Origin: Candidatus Mediterraneibacter pullistercoris
GTDB lineage: Bacteria > Bacillota > Clostridia > Lachnospirales > Lachnospiraceae
Direction: 5' to 3'
DNA length: 54,159 bases
Assembly (NCBI GenBank): GCA_019116885.1
Contig: DXAU01000014.1
Coordinates: forward strand, 1 to 54,159
In this document: piece after piece, positions 6,358-15,648 of the stretch
Layout: each line of letters starts with the position of its first letter
Position numbering within the stretch: position 1 is the first letter of the stretch
Made by a program: the position numbers and the translations under genes
The notes under the pieces: generated by a model
What the model was told of the DNA's origin: nothing
The model's input: the letters and a program-made list of their open reading frames with translations, nothing else
The model's database searches: none

Positions 6358-8904
6358 ATGGGAAAGTACATTTATGACAGCCGGGAGGCAGAGCGGTCCG
6401 ATAGGATACCAAAGCTGGTGGAGGCGCTGTATGCGGATATGCCTCAGATTGAATCAGCAAGAGCTGTTCTGCTGACTGAGTCCTACAAGGAGACAGAGAA
6501 CGAGCCTGTGATTATACGAAGGGCAAAGGCGTTTCAACATATTCTGGAGCATATTCCAATTGTCATCCGTGATCAGGAACTGATTGTCGGGAGCACGACA
6601 ACAGCTCCGAGAGGCTGCCAGACTTACCCTGAGTTTTCCTGTGAGTGGCTTGAGGCGGAGTTTGACACAGTGGCGCAGCGGTCCGCAGATCCGTTCAGGA
6701 TTTCCGAAAAGACGAAGAAGGAACTTAAAGAAGCGAACGCCTACTGGAAAGGAAAGACAACAAGCGAACTTGCCACGTCGTATATGGAACCTGAGACGCT
6801 GCGGGCGATCGAGCATAATATTTTTACTCCGGGGAATTATTTTTACAACGGAGTGGGACATGTGACAGTAAAATATGAAGAGGTGCTTGCCATCGGTTTC
6901 TCAGGCATCCGGGAGAAAGCGCGCAAAGAGCTGGAGAAGATAAGTCTGGCAGAGGGGAACTATCAGAAGAAATCCCGTTTCCTTCAGGCTGTCATGATAA
7001 GCTGCGATGCGGCTTCTGCCTATGCAAAGCGGTATGCTGGACTGGCGCGCAGTGAGGCGGCAGCATGTGCAGACCCCGTAAGGAAAAAGGAACTGCTGAG
7101 GATCGCGGAAAATTGCTCAAATGTGCCGGAGAAAGGGGCGGACAGCTTCTATGAGGCATGTCAGTCTTTCTGGTTTGTCCAGCAGCTTTTACAGATCGAG
7201 TCCAGCGGACATTCTATTTCGCCGGGGCGGTTCGATCAGTATATGTATCCCTATTATAAAAAAGATATGGACAGCGGAAAGATAACAAGAGAATCTGCTC
7301 AGGAACTATTGGACTGCATCTGGGTAAAGTTAAATGATTTGAACAAGTGCAGGGATGCAGCGTCGGCAGAAGGGTTTGCAGGATACAGCCTGTTCCAGAA
7401 TCTGATTGTCGGCGGACAGGATGCGGACGGGATTGATGTCACGAACGATCTGTCCTTTATGTGCATTGATGCGTCGAAGCATGTATTTCTGCCGCAGCCA
7501 TCTCTTTCCATCCGGGTGTGGAACGGTTCGCCCCATGATCTGCTGATCCGCGCAGCAGAACTTACTAGGACAGGGATCGGGCTTCCGGCGTACTACAATG
7601 ATGAGGTTATTATTCCATCGCTTGTGAGCAGGGGACTGACGCTCCAGGATGCGCGGGAGTACAATATCATCGGGTGCGTGGAGCCGCAGAAAGCGGGGAA
7701 AACAGAAGGATGGCATGACGCGGCGTTCTTTAATATGTGCCGTCCGCTGGAGCTGGTATTTTCTAACGGAGAGGACAATGGCTCACAGATCGGTCCGGAG
7801 ACGGGCAGAGTTGAGGACATGAAGACGTTTGAGGAATTTTACGATGCTTATAAGACACAGATGAACTATGCCATAGAACTTCTTGTCAATGCCGACAATG
7901 CGATCGATATGGCCCATGCTGAGCGCTGCCCGCTTCCGTTTGAATCTTCTATGGTAGACGACTGCATCAGCCGGGGTGTGTCGCTGCAGGAGGGGGGAGC
8001 AGTTTATAACTTCACGGGTCCCCAGGGGTTTGGGATTGCCAATGTGGCGGATGCTCTGTATGTGGTGAAGAAGCTCGTCTTTGAAGAGAAGAAGATTACA
8101 ATGAAAGAACTCAAAGAAGCGCTGGCAACGAATTACGGAAAAGGACTGAGCAGTGAAGACATCGCGGGTATGACGGCAAAGATCATCAAAGAGCTGCGCT
8201 GTGCAGGGCAGACGATAGGAGAAAAAGAAATTCGTGCGGTGGCGAACACTGTGACTGCCGCATCGACGGCTCCAGAGGTGGAGAGAAATGGGGAACGTAT
8301 CCTGAAGCTCATAGAGGAAGTGCCGAAATTTGGAAACGATATTCCTGAAGTGGACGCATTTGCAAGGGATGTAGCCTATACATATACGAGACCGCTCCAG
8401 AATTACAGCAATCCGAGGGGCGGCATATTTCAGGCGGGACTGTATCCTGTATCCGCAAACGTGCCTCTTGGCGCGCAGACCGGGGCTACGCCTGACGGCC
8501 GCCTGGCGCATCAGCCCGTGGCGGACGGGGTATCGCCAGCGGCAGGCCGGGATGTGAACGGGCCGACCGCCGCAGCGAATTCTGTGTCCAGGCTGGATCA
8601 TTTTATCGCATCCAATGGAACGCTGTTCAATCAGAAGTTTCACCCGTCTGCGCTGAGTGGAAGAAGAGGGCTTGAGAACTTTGTCGGTCTGATACGATCG
8701 TATTTTGACCAGAAAGGAAGTCATATGCAGTTTAATGTAGTGAGCAGGGAGATGCTTCTCGACGCACAGATACACCCGGAGCAGTACAAACATCTTGTTG
8801 TGCGGGTGGCAGGTTACAGCGCGCTGTTCACGACACTGTCAAAGTCGCTGCAGGATGATATCATACGCAGGACGGAACAGGCATTTAAAACTGCCGGGAG
8901 TTGA
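6358..8904 (+). CDS. Glycyl-radical enzyme, glycerol/propane-1,2-diol dehydratase type
   Basis: This 848-residue enzyme has the catalytic cysteine in GCVEPQ (C440, with E442) and the glycyl radical site VRVAGYSALF (G819). H168 in GHVTV, H285-S286 in GHSIS and D454 in GWHDAAF match, by spacing from memory, the substrate-binding residues of the B12-independent glycerol dehydratase. Its length and the Cys/Gly positions are close to the Roseburia propanediol dehydratase. It would dehydrate a vicinal diol to an aldehyde without cobalamin. The activase gene follows 4 bases after the stop. There are no microcompartment shell genes and no N-terminal targeting extension. Other substrates of the GCVEP clade, including choline-type lyase chemistry, are less likely but not excluded. 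Confidence 0.9.
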   Translation: MGKYIYDSREAERSDRIPKLVEALYADMPQIESARAVLLTESYKETENEPVIIRRAKAFQHILEHIPIVIRDQELIVGSTTTAPRGCQTYPEFSCEWLEAEFDTVAQRSADPFRISEKTKKELKEANAYWKGKTTSELATSYMEPETLRAIEHNIFTPGNYFYNGVGHVTVKYEEVLAIGFSGIREKARKELEKISLAEGNYQKKSRFLQAVMISCDAASAYAKRYAGLARSEAAACADPVRKKELLRIAENCSNVPEKGADSFYEACQSFWFVQQLLQIESSGHSISPGRFDQYMYPYYKKDMDSGKITRESAQELLDCIWVKLNDLNKCRDAASAEGFAGYSLFQNLIVGGQDADGIDVTNDLSFMCIDASKHVFLPQPSLSIRVWNGSPHDLLIRAAELTRTGIGLPAYYNDEVIIPSLVSRGLTLQDAREYNIIGCVEPQKAGKTEGWHDAAFFNMCRPLELVFSNGEDNGSQIGPETGRVEDMKTFEEFYDAYKTQMNYAIELLVNADNAIDMAHAERCPLPFESSMVDDCISRGVSLQEGGAVYNFTGPQGFGIANVADALYVVKKLVFEEKKITMKELKEALATNYGKGLSSEDIAGMTAKIIKELRCAGQTIGEKEIRAVANTVTAASTAPEVERNGERILKLIEEVPKFGNDIPEVDAFARDVAYTYTRPLQNYSNPRGGIFQAGLYPVSANVPLGAQTGATPDGRLAHQPVADGVSPAAGRDVNGPTAAANSVSRLDHFIASNGTLFNQKFHPSALSGRRGLENFVGLIRSYFDQKGSHMQFNVVSREMLLDAQIHPEQYKHLVVRVAGYSALFTTLSKSLQDDIIRRTEQAFKTAGS

Positions 8905-8908
8905 CAAC

Positions 8909-9703
8909 ATGGAAGAATATTGGAAGACAAAAGGACGAATATTTGACATACAGCGATATTCTATCCATGACGGATACGGCATACGCACCATTGTTTTCCT
9001 GAAAGGATGTGTGCTCAGATGCCGCTGGTGCTGCAACCCAGAGTCGCAGGAGTTCGGGATTGAGACAATGACGGTTCAGGGTCAGGAGAAAGTGATAGGC
9101 AGAGATGTTACAGTGCATGAGGTTATGGAAACTGTGGAGAAAGACAGAGCATACTACAGGAGGACAGGCGGGGGACTTACGCTTTCGGGCGGCGAAAGCC
9201 TCTGCCAGCCCCGATTTACCCGGGATCTGCTCAGGGCAGCCTGGGAGAGCGGGATCAGTACGGCAATGGAGAGCATGGGATATGCAGAGTATTCCGTCAT
9301 CGAAGAGATCCTGCCATACCTGGATCAGTATCTTCTGGATGTTAAGCATATGGATCCTGTCAAACATGAAGAGTACACTGGAAAACGCAATGACCTGATG
9401 CTGGAAAATGCAAGGCGCATTGCAGCGTCAGGGCGGACAGAACTAAGCATCCGGGTTCCGGTGATCCCCGGGTTTAACGATACGCCGGAGGAAATTGGCG
9501 CGATCGCTGCTTACACAAAAGAGATCGGAAATGTGAGACGAATTCATCTGCTCCCCTATCACAGGCTTGGGGCGGATAAATACGAGGGGCTTGGCAGAAC
9601 ATATCTGATGGGCGGCATCATGCCGCCAACGAATGAGAAAATGGCTGAACTTCTGGAAATTGCAGAGAAAAATTCAGGGGTCAGGTGTCAGATAGGCGGA
9701 TAG
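8909..9703 (+). CDS. Glycyl-radical enzyme activase (radical SAM)
   Basis: This is a 264-residue radical SAM protein. The cluster motif is C34-X3-C38-X2-C41 (GCVLRCRWC), followed by GGGLTLSGGE, which binds SAM. It installs the glycyl radical on the upstream enzyme using SAM and a reduced 4Fe-4S cluster. The start chosen is the ATG at 8909, preceded by GGGAG at 8896-8900. Most activases of diol dehydratases and choline lyase carry a ferredoxin-like insert with eight extra cysteines after the first motif. Here that insert is replaced by a short loop (about residues 47-62), as in the pyruvate formate-lyase activase. The riboswitch should control both genes. Confidence 0.92.
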   Translation: MEEYWKTKGRIFDIQRYSIHDGYGIRTIVFLKGCVLRCRWCCNPESQEFGIETMTVQGQEKVIGRDVTVHEVMETVEKDRAYYRRTGGGLTLSGGESLCQPRFTRDLLRAAWESGISTAMESMGYAEYSVIEEILPYLDQYLLDVKHMDPVKHEEYTGKRNDLMLENARRIAASGRTELSIRVPVIPGFNDTPEEIGAIAAYTKEIGNVRRIHLLPYHRLGADKYEGLGRTYLMGGIMPPTNEKMAELLEIAEKNSGVRCQIGG

Positions 9704-9785
9704 ACCGATCCCATTCCAGGCAGAGTTGATGATCTTTTTCTCCCAAAGAATGGGACAATATCAAGGTTCCCCATGGCAGACTGGG

Positions 9786-10802
9786 TCAGCATATCCTTGG
9801 CAGCTGGATGCCGGTTAGTTTGGAGAGGATTCTCCTGCCGCCGATGGGTGTTTTTAAGAGGACTCTGCCCGGCATGTCTTCTGTGACGGTTCCGATCTGC
9901 GCGGCGTTCTCTCCTCCCGGGATCTTGCGGATGGCATCAAGGATACTCCCGGCATCCTGCGGGCCGCAGACTGCGAGCATCCGCCCTTCGCAGGCGCAGT
10001 AGAGCGGGTCGAGGCCGAGCATGTCGCAGGCGGCTTCTACTGCCGGATCAATGGGAAGAGCGGATTGGTCCAGTTCGATGGAAAATGGCATCTGCTCCGT
10101 AAATTCGTTGAGCGTCGTTGCTACGCCGCCTCTGGTGGGATCGCGCAGGATACGGACGGGTGCGGCTTCAAGAGCCGCTGCGCTGATCCGGTGCAGAGGC
10201 TGGCAGTCGGAGACGAGAGGACTGTCTTTGCGCAGAAGACCGGAGCGGGCCATCATGACAGCGGCCCCGTGACAGCCGATGCTGCCGCTGATGAGGACAG
10301 CGTCTCCGGGGCGTATGGCGGATTTTCCGGGCAGAACGGCCCTCTGGAAACCGATGCCCGCAGTGTTGATGTAGATTCCGTCTCCCTTGCCCGAGTCCAC
10401 AACTTTCGTGTCGCCGGTTACGATGGATACGCCTGCTTCTTTTGCCTCTTCTGCGATTGAGGAGACAATGCTTCTGAAATCAGAGAATGAAAAGCCTTCT
10501 TCCAATATAAAAGAAAGGCTGAGATATTTCGGCTCCCCTCCTGCCATACACAGATCGTTGACAGTTCCGCATACAGAGAGACGTCCGATATCTCCGCCGG
10601 GAAATCTCCACGGAGAGACAACGAAACTGTCTGTGGAGAATACGAGTTTCTCACTGCCGCTCAGGATGGCGCCGTCGCCAAGCGAGGAGAGTGCGGTGTT
10701 GTCAAATGCAGGCAGCAGTATGGATTCAATCAGTTCCGAGGTCTTTGAACCTCCGCTTCCGTAGTCGAGCGTGATACGGTCGTCTGTTATTCTGTGTTCC
10801 AT
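9786..10802 (-). CDS. hypE: Hydrogenase maturation protein HypE
   Basis: This 338-residue protein of the PurM/AIR-synthetase fold has YGSGGSKTSELI near the N-terminus and ends in PRIC, the exact C-terminal cysteine tail of HypE. HypF carbamoylates that cysteine and HypE dehydrates it to a thiocyanate, giving the CN ligands of the Ni-Fe site. The start chosen is the ATG at 10802, with AGAGGTG just upstream; a longer open frame extends into hypD but lacks family similarity. It is the last gene of the hypABFCDE operon. Downstream lies the convergent activase gene with no clear terminator. Confidence 0.95.
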   Translation of the reverse strand: MEHRITDDRITLDYGSGGSKTSELIESILLPAFDNTALSSLGDGAILSGSEKLVFSTDSFVVSPWRFPGGDIGRLSVCGTVNDLCMAGGEPKYLSLSFILEEGFSFSDFRSIVSSIAEEAKEAGVSIVTGDTKVVDSGKGDGIYINTAGIGFQRAVLPGKSAIRPGDAVLISGSIGCHGAAVMMARSGLLRKDSPLVSDCQPLHRISAAALEAAPVRILRDPTRGGVATTLNEFTEQMPFSIELDQSALPIDPAVEAACDMLGLDPLYCACEGRMLAVCGPQDAGSILDAIRKIPGGENAAQIGTVTEDMPGRVLLKTPIGGRRILSKLTGIQLPRIC

Positions 10803-10842
10803 GGTGGTCACCTCTGTTTTCATCATCATTTTGCGTGTGTCA

Positions 10843-11937
10843 TTACTGTTCATACTGATAAGCGGCAGCACAGGCGCCCTCGCCGGATACCATGCATGGT
10901 CCGACCGGATTGTCAGGGCAGCAGACTTTTTTGAAGAGCGGGCACCCGTCAGGACGCATGATTCCCCGGATGACCTGTGCACAGCGGCAGCCGGGGATGA
11001 TTTTTTCTACGGCTGGGCGGAGAGAGAATTTCTTCATTGCATCCCATGGCGCGTACTCTTCACGGACCGCATAGCCGCTGCCATCAATCAGGCCCAGCCC
11101 GCGCCAGTCTGACGGAGCAGGAGAGAAGACTTTCTCCATGAGCGCGAGAGCAGCCGGATTCCCGTTTCGGCGGACAAGCCGGGTGTACTCGTTTTTTAAT
11201 CCGGGTGTTTTCTGTGCGAGCATTGCCGTCAGTTCCAGGATGGAGTAGAGGAGATCGCCGGGCTCAAATCCGCTTACGACACCGGGGAGCCGGTAATCGC
11301 CGGGGAGAAAGGAGAAGCCGTCCGCCCCGATGACAGCGGCCACATGTCCGGGACAAAGGAAACCATGGACGGCAAAATCATCCGACTCGATGAGAGACCG
11401 GATCGCCGGTTCGGTTCTTTTTAAAAGACACAGCACCGAGAAGTTTCTCAGATTCCGGGAAGCCGCCTCGAGGATGCAGGCGGCAGTTCCGGGCGCTGTA
11501 GTCTCGAAACCGATCCCGAGAAAGACGACTTCTGATTCAGGGTGTTCCTCTGCGAACTGAATGGCCTCCATGGGTGAGTAGACGGATTCAGCTTTTCCGC
11601 CGTCTGCGCGGCGGGACAGGAGGCTGTCGCCCTGAGTGGAACCGGGGACTCTCAGCAGGTCGCCGTAGGTTGCGATCACGACGCCCGGCGTCTGCGACAG
11701 CCCAAGAACCATGTCGATCACACCTGCGGGCGTGACGCAGACCGGACAGCCGGGGCCTGAGATAAGCTGTACATTCTCTGGAAGCACACTCCGGATTCCA
11801 CTCCGGGCGATGGCCATGGTGTGTGTCCCGCAGATCTCCATCAGGCGGACAGGTCCTGTTCTGCCGCTGTATTCCCTGATCTTTTCAAGAATCAGCGGCG
11901 CATCTTTCGGATTTTTAAAATAGCTGTCATAAAGCAT
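10843..11937 (-). CDS. hypD: Hydrogenase maturation protein HypD
   Basis: This is a 364-residue iron-sulfur scaffold protein. It has MEICGTHT (C36), GPGCPVC (C64, C67), GIGFETTAP, and the C-terminal 4Fe-4S region with CRCAQVIRG, CPLF, and CMVSGEGAC. HypD with HypC holds the Fe(CN)2CO group while it is assembled. All expected cysteines are present. The start overlaps the end of hypC by 11 bases, indicating translational coupling, and hypE begins 40 bases after its stop. Confidence 0.96.
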   Translation of the reverse strand: MLYDSYFKNPKDAPLILEKIREYSGRTGPVRLMEICGTHTMAIARSGIRSVLPENVQLISGPGCPVCVTPAGVIDMVLGLSQTPGVVIATYGDLLRVPGSTQGDSLLSRRADGGKAESVYSPMEAIQFAEEHPESEVVFLGIGFETTAPGTAACILEAASRNLRNFSVLCLLKRTEPAIRSLIESDDFAVHGFLCPGHVAAVIGADGFSFLPGDYRLPGVVSGFEPGDLLYSILELTAMLAQKTPGLKNEYTRLVRRNGNPAALALMEKVFSPAPSDWRGLGLIDGSGYAVREEYAPWDAMKKFSLRPAVEKIIPGCRCAQVIRGIMRPDGCPLFKKVCCPDNPVGPCMVSGEGACAAAYQYEQ

Positions 11938-12145
11938 TTTTTATCTCCTCCAGAAGTTCCATGTTTTCGAGAGCTTCTTTTTCCGACATTTTCTCGATGG
12001 CAAATCCGGCGTGTACCATGACATAATCGCCGGGGTGTGCGTCCGTGACAAAGTCGATGCGGATATCCTGTGTAAGTCCTCCGGCTTCGCACTGTGCCAG
12101 CAGGCCGTCGATTCTGTTTATTTTCATAGGCATTGCCAAACACAT
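11927..12145 (-). CDS. hypC: Hydrogenase maturation chaperone HypC
   Basis: This 72-residue protein begins MCLAMPMKI; the N-terminal cysteine (C2) binds iron and the precursor of the large subunit. The HPGDYVMVHAGFAI segment is typical of the HypC/HybG family. It carries the Fe(CN)2CO unit with HypD and delivers it to the hydrogenase large subunit, here presumably EchE. AAGGAGC precedes the start. It overlaps hypD and follows hypF by 12 bases. Confidence 0.95.
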   Translation of the reverse strand: MCLAMPMKINRIDGLLAQCEAGGLTQDIRIDFVTDAHPGDYVMVHAGFAIEKMSEKEALENMELLEEIKNAL

Positions 12146-12157
12146 AATTCATGCTCC

Positions 12158-14518
12158 TTATTCTGAATAGTCTGTTTCCTGTATCGGTCTCTTCCGGCGG
12201 GCGATGGCGAGCTGGCCCAGGCACAGTCCCTCATCGTTGGCGGACACCTGGCGGTGAGTATATACGGTGAATCCGTCTTTTTCCAGCAGGGACGTAACGC
12301 TGTGCAGGAGAAAACGGTTCTGGAAGACGCCGCCGGAGAGGACGACGGGGAGCCTGCCGGGATTTAAGACCCGGCACTGGTCTGCCGCCATGCAGGCAAG
12401 CGTCGACATAAAACGAAGTGCAAGAACGCTTTTATCTTTCCGGCTGTGCAGATCATCCATGAGACTGCGGATCATTGGCCTGGTATCAAAGATGCGTACT
12501 TCGTCCTGCTCATAAAATGTCATAGGCCAGGGATCGAGATGTTCCGTCATTCCTTCCGGGGAGAGCGCTTCTACCAGAGCTGCTCCCTGTCCCTCATAGC
12601 CGGACTCTGAGCGGCCAAGGATGAGGGAGCAGACTCCGTCAAACAGGCGGCCGATACTGCTGGCCGCCGGAAAAGCGGCGGGAGATGTGTCCGCCAGAGA
12701 GGACAGCATCCGGAGCTTTTCTTCCGGCAGAGGAACGCAGGAAAGATCTCTGATCCCTGCATCTTTTGCAAGCGCCAGAGCGATCCTTCCGATCTCGTGG
12801 ACGGCCCGGTCGCCGCCGGGCAGAGGGATCGGGCGGATGGAACCGGCTCTCTGAAAAGATGCAAAGCCACCGATGAGAAACTCTCCGCCCCATATGGTTC
12901 CGTCTGTCCCGAGTCCGGTGCCGTCCCAGATGATGCCAAAGCAGGAAGAATCCAGCGCATTGTCAGCCATGCAGGACGCCATGTGGGCCCAGTGATGCTG
13001 TACCTGTATGAGGGGCACATTCTCTGTTTCAGAGCGGCGTCTGGCCTCTTGCGTGGACAGATAGTCCGGGTGGAGATCGCAGACATACAACGAGGGCCTG
13101 AGGCGAAACAGTCTCTCGTATGTCTGCATTGTCTCTGTATAGTGCTGAAAAGTCTCGGCATTTTTCAGATCACCGATGTATGGGCTTAAAAATACATGCG
13201 GGCCGCGCCCGAGGGCGAACGAGGCTTTCTGCTCTGCGCCCAGCGCAAAGATGCCGTCTGCACTGGCTCCCTGCTTTAATGTCAGGGGGCGTGGAGCATA
13301 GCCCCGGCTCCTGCGCAGAAAATACGGTCTCCCGTTCCATTCGGCTGCCAGGGAGTCATCACAGCGGTTCGCGATCCTGCGGTTGTGCAGGAGAAAACCA
13401 TCAGCAATATCTGCGAGGGCTTTCAATGCGGATTCATTTTCCGTAAGTACGGGACAGCCCGGCAGATTACCGCTCGTCATGACAAGAAGCTCCGGCCCTC
13501 CGCAAGTCCCGTCAAGGAGCAGTGCATGAAGCGGCGTGTAGGGGAGCATCACGCCAAGTCTCGGACTGAAGCTGAGTACGTCAAGGGAACGGGCTGTCTG
13601 TGAGTCTGGCGCAAGATCTCTTTTCGCAAGCAGGACGATGGGACGGGCAGGATCTGTCAGCAGATGTTCTTCTTCCGGAGTGATCCTGCAGATCCGGCGT
13701 GCCGCATCCAGGGAGCGGCACATGAGAGCCAGAGGCTTCTCTGCCCTGTGCTTGCGCCTGCGCAGTCTGAGGACAGCGTCAGGATTTAATGCATCGCATG
13801 CAAGGTGAATACCGCCGATTCCTTTTACGGCCAGGATACCGCCGTCTGCGAGAAGTTCCTGGGAACGGCGCAGCGCCGCGCCGCCGGACAGCTCCCCTTC
13901 AGACGTCTCTGTGTTCTTTCCGGGAACTGTATAAAAGACTTCTGGGCCGCAGACCGGGCAGCAGTCCGGCTGGGCGTGATACCTCCGGTCACTGATATCA
14001 TGGTACTCGGCTGCACAGTCACGGCACATGGGAAACTCTTTCATAACTGTCCGCTCCCGGTCATAGGGGAGCGTATTGACGATCGTGTACCTTGGGCCGC
14101 AGTTCGTACAGTTGATAAAAGGATAGCGGTATCTGCGGTCAGACGGATTGCGCAGCTCGTCTTCACACCTGGAGCACATGGCAGTATCCGGAGAGATAAG
14201 AGTTGCGCCTGCCCTGATACGGCTCTCACGTATGGTAAACCGGGCAAAAACATTGTCCTCATGTGATCCGTCCAAATGCCGGTCTGCCTCCTCTACCCGG
14301 ACGGCTTCAATCTGAGCCATGGGCGGCGGGGAAGTCTGAAGCTCTGTCAGGAAATGTTCCAGTTCTTCCGGTTCCCCCTCAAGGACGCCCTCGAGTCCTG
14401 CTGAAGTGTTGCGCACCCATCCGCAGACGTTATGAACTTCGGCAAGGCGGTGGAGAAACGGGCGGAATCCGACTCCCTGCACGATTCCTTCTGTTTCAAT
14501 GCGGATGCGTCTTTTCAT
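12158..14518 (-). CDS. hypF: Carbamoyltransferase HypF
   Basis: This 786-residue multidomain enzyme has an N-terminal acylphosphatase domain (GIVQGVGFRPF, about 1-90), two zinc-finger pairs (CSRC, CTNC, CRDC and CPVC, roughly 110-185), a YrdC-like domain (about 195-390) and a Kae1-like domain with HHWAHMASC. It makes carbamoyl-adenylate from carbamoyl phosphate and transfers the carbamoyl group to the last cysteine of HypE. Its ATG overlaps the hypB stop as ATGA. All domains are present and in the usual order. Confidence 0.96.
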   Translation of the reverse strand: MKRRIRIETEGIVQGVGFRPFLHRLAEVHNVCGWVRNTSAGLEGVLEGEPEELEHFLTELQTSPPPMAQIEAVRVEEADRHLDGSHEDNVFARFTIRESRIRAGATLISPDTAMCSRCEDELRNPSDRRYRYPFINCTNCGPRYTIVNTLPYDRERTVMKEFPMCRDCAAEYHDISDRRYHAQPDCCPVCGPEVFYTVPGKNTETSEGELSGGAALRRSQELLADGGILAVKGIGGIHLACDALNPDAVLRLRRRKHRAEKPLALMCRSLDAARRICRITPEEEHLLTDPARPIVLLAKRDLAPDSQTARSLDVLSFSPRLGVMLPYTPLHALLLDGTCGGPELLVMTSGNLPGCPVLTENESALKALADIADGFLLHNRRIANRCDDSLAAEWNGRPYFLRRSRGYAPRPLTLKQGASADGIFALGAEQKASFALGRGPHVFLSPYIGDLKNAETFQHYTETMQTYERLFRLRPSLYVCDLHPDYLSTQEARRRSETENVPLIQVQHHWAHMASCMADNALDSSCFGIIWDGTGLGTDGTIWGGEFLIGGFASFQRAGSIRPIPLPGGDRAVHEIGRIALALAKDAGIRDLSCVPLPEEKLRMLSSLADTSPAAFPAASSIGRLFDGVCSLILGRSESGYEGQGAALVEALSPEGMTEHLDPWPMTFYEQDEVRIFDTRPMIRSLMDDLHSRKDKSVLALRFMSTLACMAADQCRVLNPGRLPVVLSGGVFQNRFLLHSVTSLLEKDGFTVYTHRQVSANDEGLCLGQLAIARRKRPIQETDYSE

Positions 14519-15171
14519 GACTGCGCTTTCCTGATGTGCTCTTCGATGAAGACGGAGAGTTCCTGTATGCCGTCTTTTGTCCGGCTGCTGACCCGGAAGA
14601 GGGGAGCGTCAGGATTTACTGTTTTATAGTTGGCGCCCACCCGTGATTCGTCGAACTCAAAGTAAGGCATCATGTCGTATTTATTCAGGACAAGACAGTC
14701 TGTGTCAGTGAACATGAGCGGATATTTTTCTACTTTGTCGTCGCCTTCCGGGATACTCAGGAGCGTGATGCGCAGAGATTCCCCAATGCGGAATTCTGCG
14801 GGGCATACGAGGTTTCCGACATTTTCCACAAAGATGACGTCCAGGTCATCGAGGGGAAGTTCAGGCAGGATGTGCTGGATGCTCATGGCCTCGATATGGC
14901 ATGCGCCGTCAGTATTAAGCTGCACGGCCGGGATTCCCAGAGCCGCGATGCGCTCGGCGTCTGTCTGGCCTGCGATATCACCTTCGATGACACCGATGCG
15001 CCAGTTGGCTTTTAAGCTGCCGATCAGAGAGGTGATAAGGCTTGTCTTTCCGGCGCCCGGGCTTCCCATCACATTGATCATGCAGATATGGTGAGCGGCA
15101 AGAGTCTCCTTTACTTCGTCGCTCACATCTTCATTCCAGTCCATTACCTGATGCAGTACTTTGATCTCCAT
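14515..15171 (-). CDS. hypB: Hydrogenase nickel incorporation GTPase HypB
   Basis: This is a 218-residue SIMIBI-class GTPase. The P-loop is GSPGAGKT (36-43), the guanine motif is LNKYD, and the inter-subunit metal site is C91-H92 with C123 (ENVGNLVCP). It works with HypA to insert nickel after the iron ligands are in place. There is no histidine-rich N-terminal nickel store and no CXXCGC-type N-terminal motif. Its start lies inside the 3' end of hypA (41-base overlap), so hypA and hypB are coupled. Confidence 0.95.
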   Translation of the reverse strand: MEIKVLHQVMDWNEDVSDEVKETLAAHHICMINVMGSPGAGKTSLITSLIGSLKANWRIGVIEGDIAGQTDAERIAALGIPAVQLNTDGACHIEAMSIQHILPELPLDDLDVIFVENVGNLVCPAEFRIGESLRITLLSIPEGDDKVEKYPLMFTDTDCLVLNKYDMMPYFEFDESRVGANYKTVNPDAPLFRVSSRTKDGIQELSVFIEEHIRKAQS

Positions 15172-15514
15172 CGATGTCTACCTCCAAACTTTTGATATAA
15201 AATTCTTTTCCTGACAGGAGTTTCAGTCTCATGCTCCCGCAGTGTGGGCATTTCAGATGATGAGGCGTTATCTCCCCCTCTTTCTTACAGTCCTGACAGC
15301 GGATCTTGACGGGAAGGGTTTCCGACTCAATGCGGGCGCCCTCTGCAATGGTGCCCTCTGCGAGCATGTCCAGATAGATCTGGATGCAGTCCGGGACAAT
15401 GCCCCGGAGTTCTCCGATGCACAGCCGGATGACCCGTATCCTGGAGGCGTTTTGCGCCTGGGCTTCCCGGATGCAGTCATCGAGAAGATGTTCTGTTATG
15501 CTCAGTTCATGCAT
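15131..15514 (-). CDS. hypA: Hydrogenase nickel metallochaperone HypA
   Basis: This 127-residue protein starts MHELSI; H2 is the nickel ligand. The zinc site is formed by CQDC (C73, C76) and CPHC (C89, C92). It passes nickel to the hydrogenase large subunit with HypB. The family is usually about 115 residues; here about 14 extra residues overlap the start of hypB. AGGAGG lies just before the ATG. It is the first gene of the hyp operon and is divergent from ech. Confidence 0.95.
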   Translation of the reverse strand: MHELSITEHLLDDCIREAQAQNASRIRVIRLCIGELRGIVPDCIQIYLDMLAEGTIAEGARIESETLPVKIRCQDCKKEGEITPHHLKCPHCGSMRLKLLSGKEFYIKSLEVDIDGDQSTASGNGLE

Positions 15515-15598
15515 AGAGAGTCCTCCTGTAAAATATTCACTATTGGGACAGATTTTCCATATCGGTTCGTAACCGGGGGAAAAGATCGCCTATTGCTC

Positions 15599-15626
15599 AT
15601 TTTAGCACATTTTTAACAGAATGAAA
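15599..15626 (-). promoter_or_regulatory. Candidate promoter of the hyp operon
   Basis: On the minus strand there is a TGC-TAAAAT extended -10 (-10 at 15599-15604) and a weak -35 TTTCAT (15621-15626). It lies about 85 bases before the hypA start. Confidence 0.45.
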
Positions 15627-15648
15627 CATAAAAAATCGCAATCAGCTA

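Noticed and set aside
7783-8793. 336-codon open frame on the minus strand inside the glycyl-radical gene
   Set aside because: It lies fully within a well-supported gene, has no recognisable domain and no good ribosome-binding site; it reflects codon bias on the other strand.
6358-9703. Bacterial microcompartment locus for diol use
   Set aside because: No shell-protein genes or aldehyde dehydrogenase are present next to the glycyl-radical enzyme, and no targeting extension was seen.
9704-9785. Terminator between the activase gene and hypE (TCCCATTC and GAATGGGA)
   Set aside because: The two 8-base arms are about 30 bases apart and no T-run follows the second arm, so it is not a convincing intrinsic terminator.
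12571-13161. 196-codon alternative frame inside hypF
   Set aside because: hypF has all its domains in its own frame; the overlapping frame has no recognisable features.
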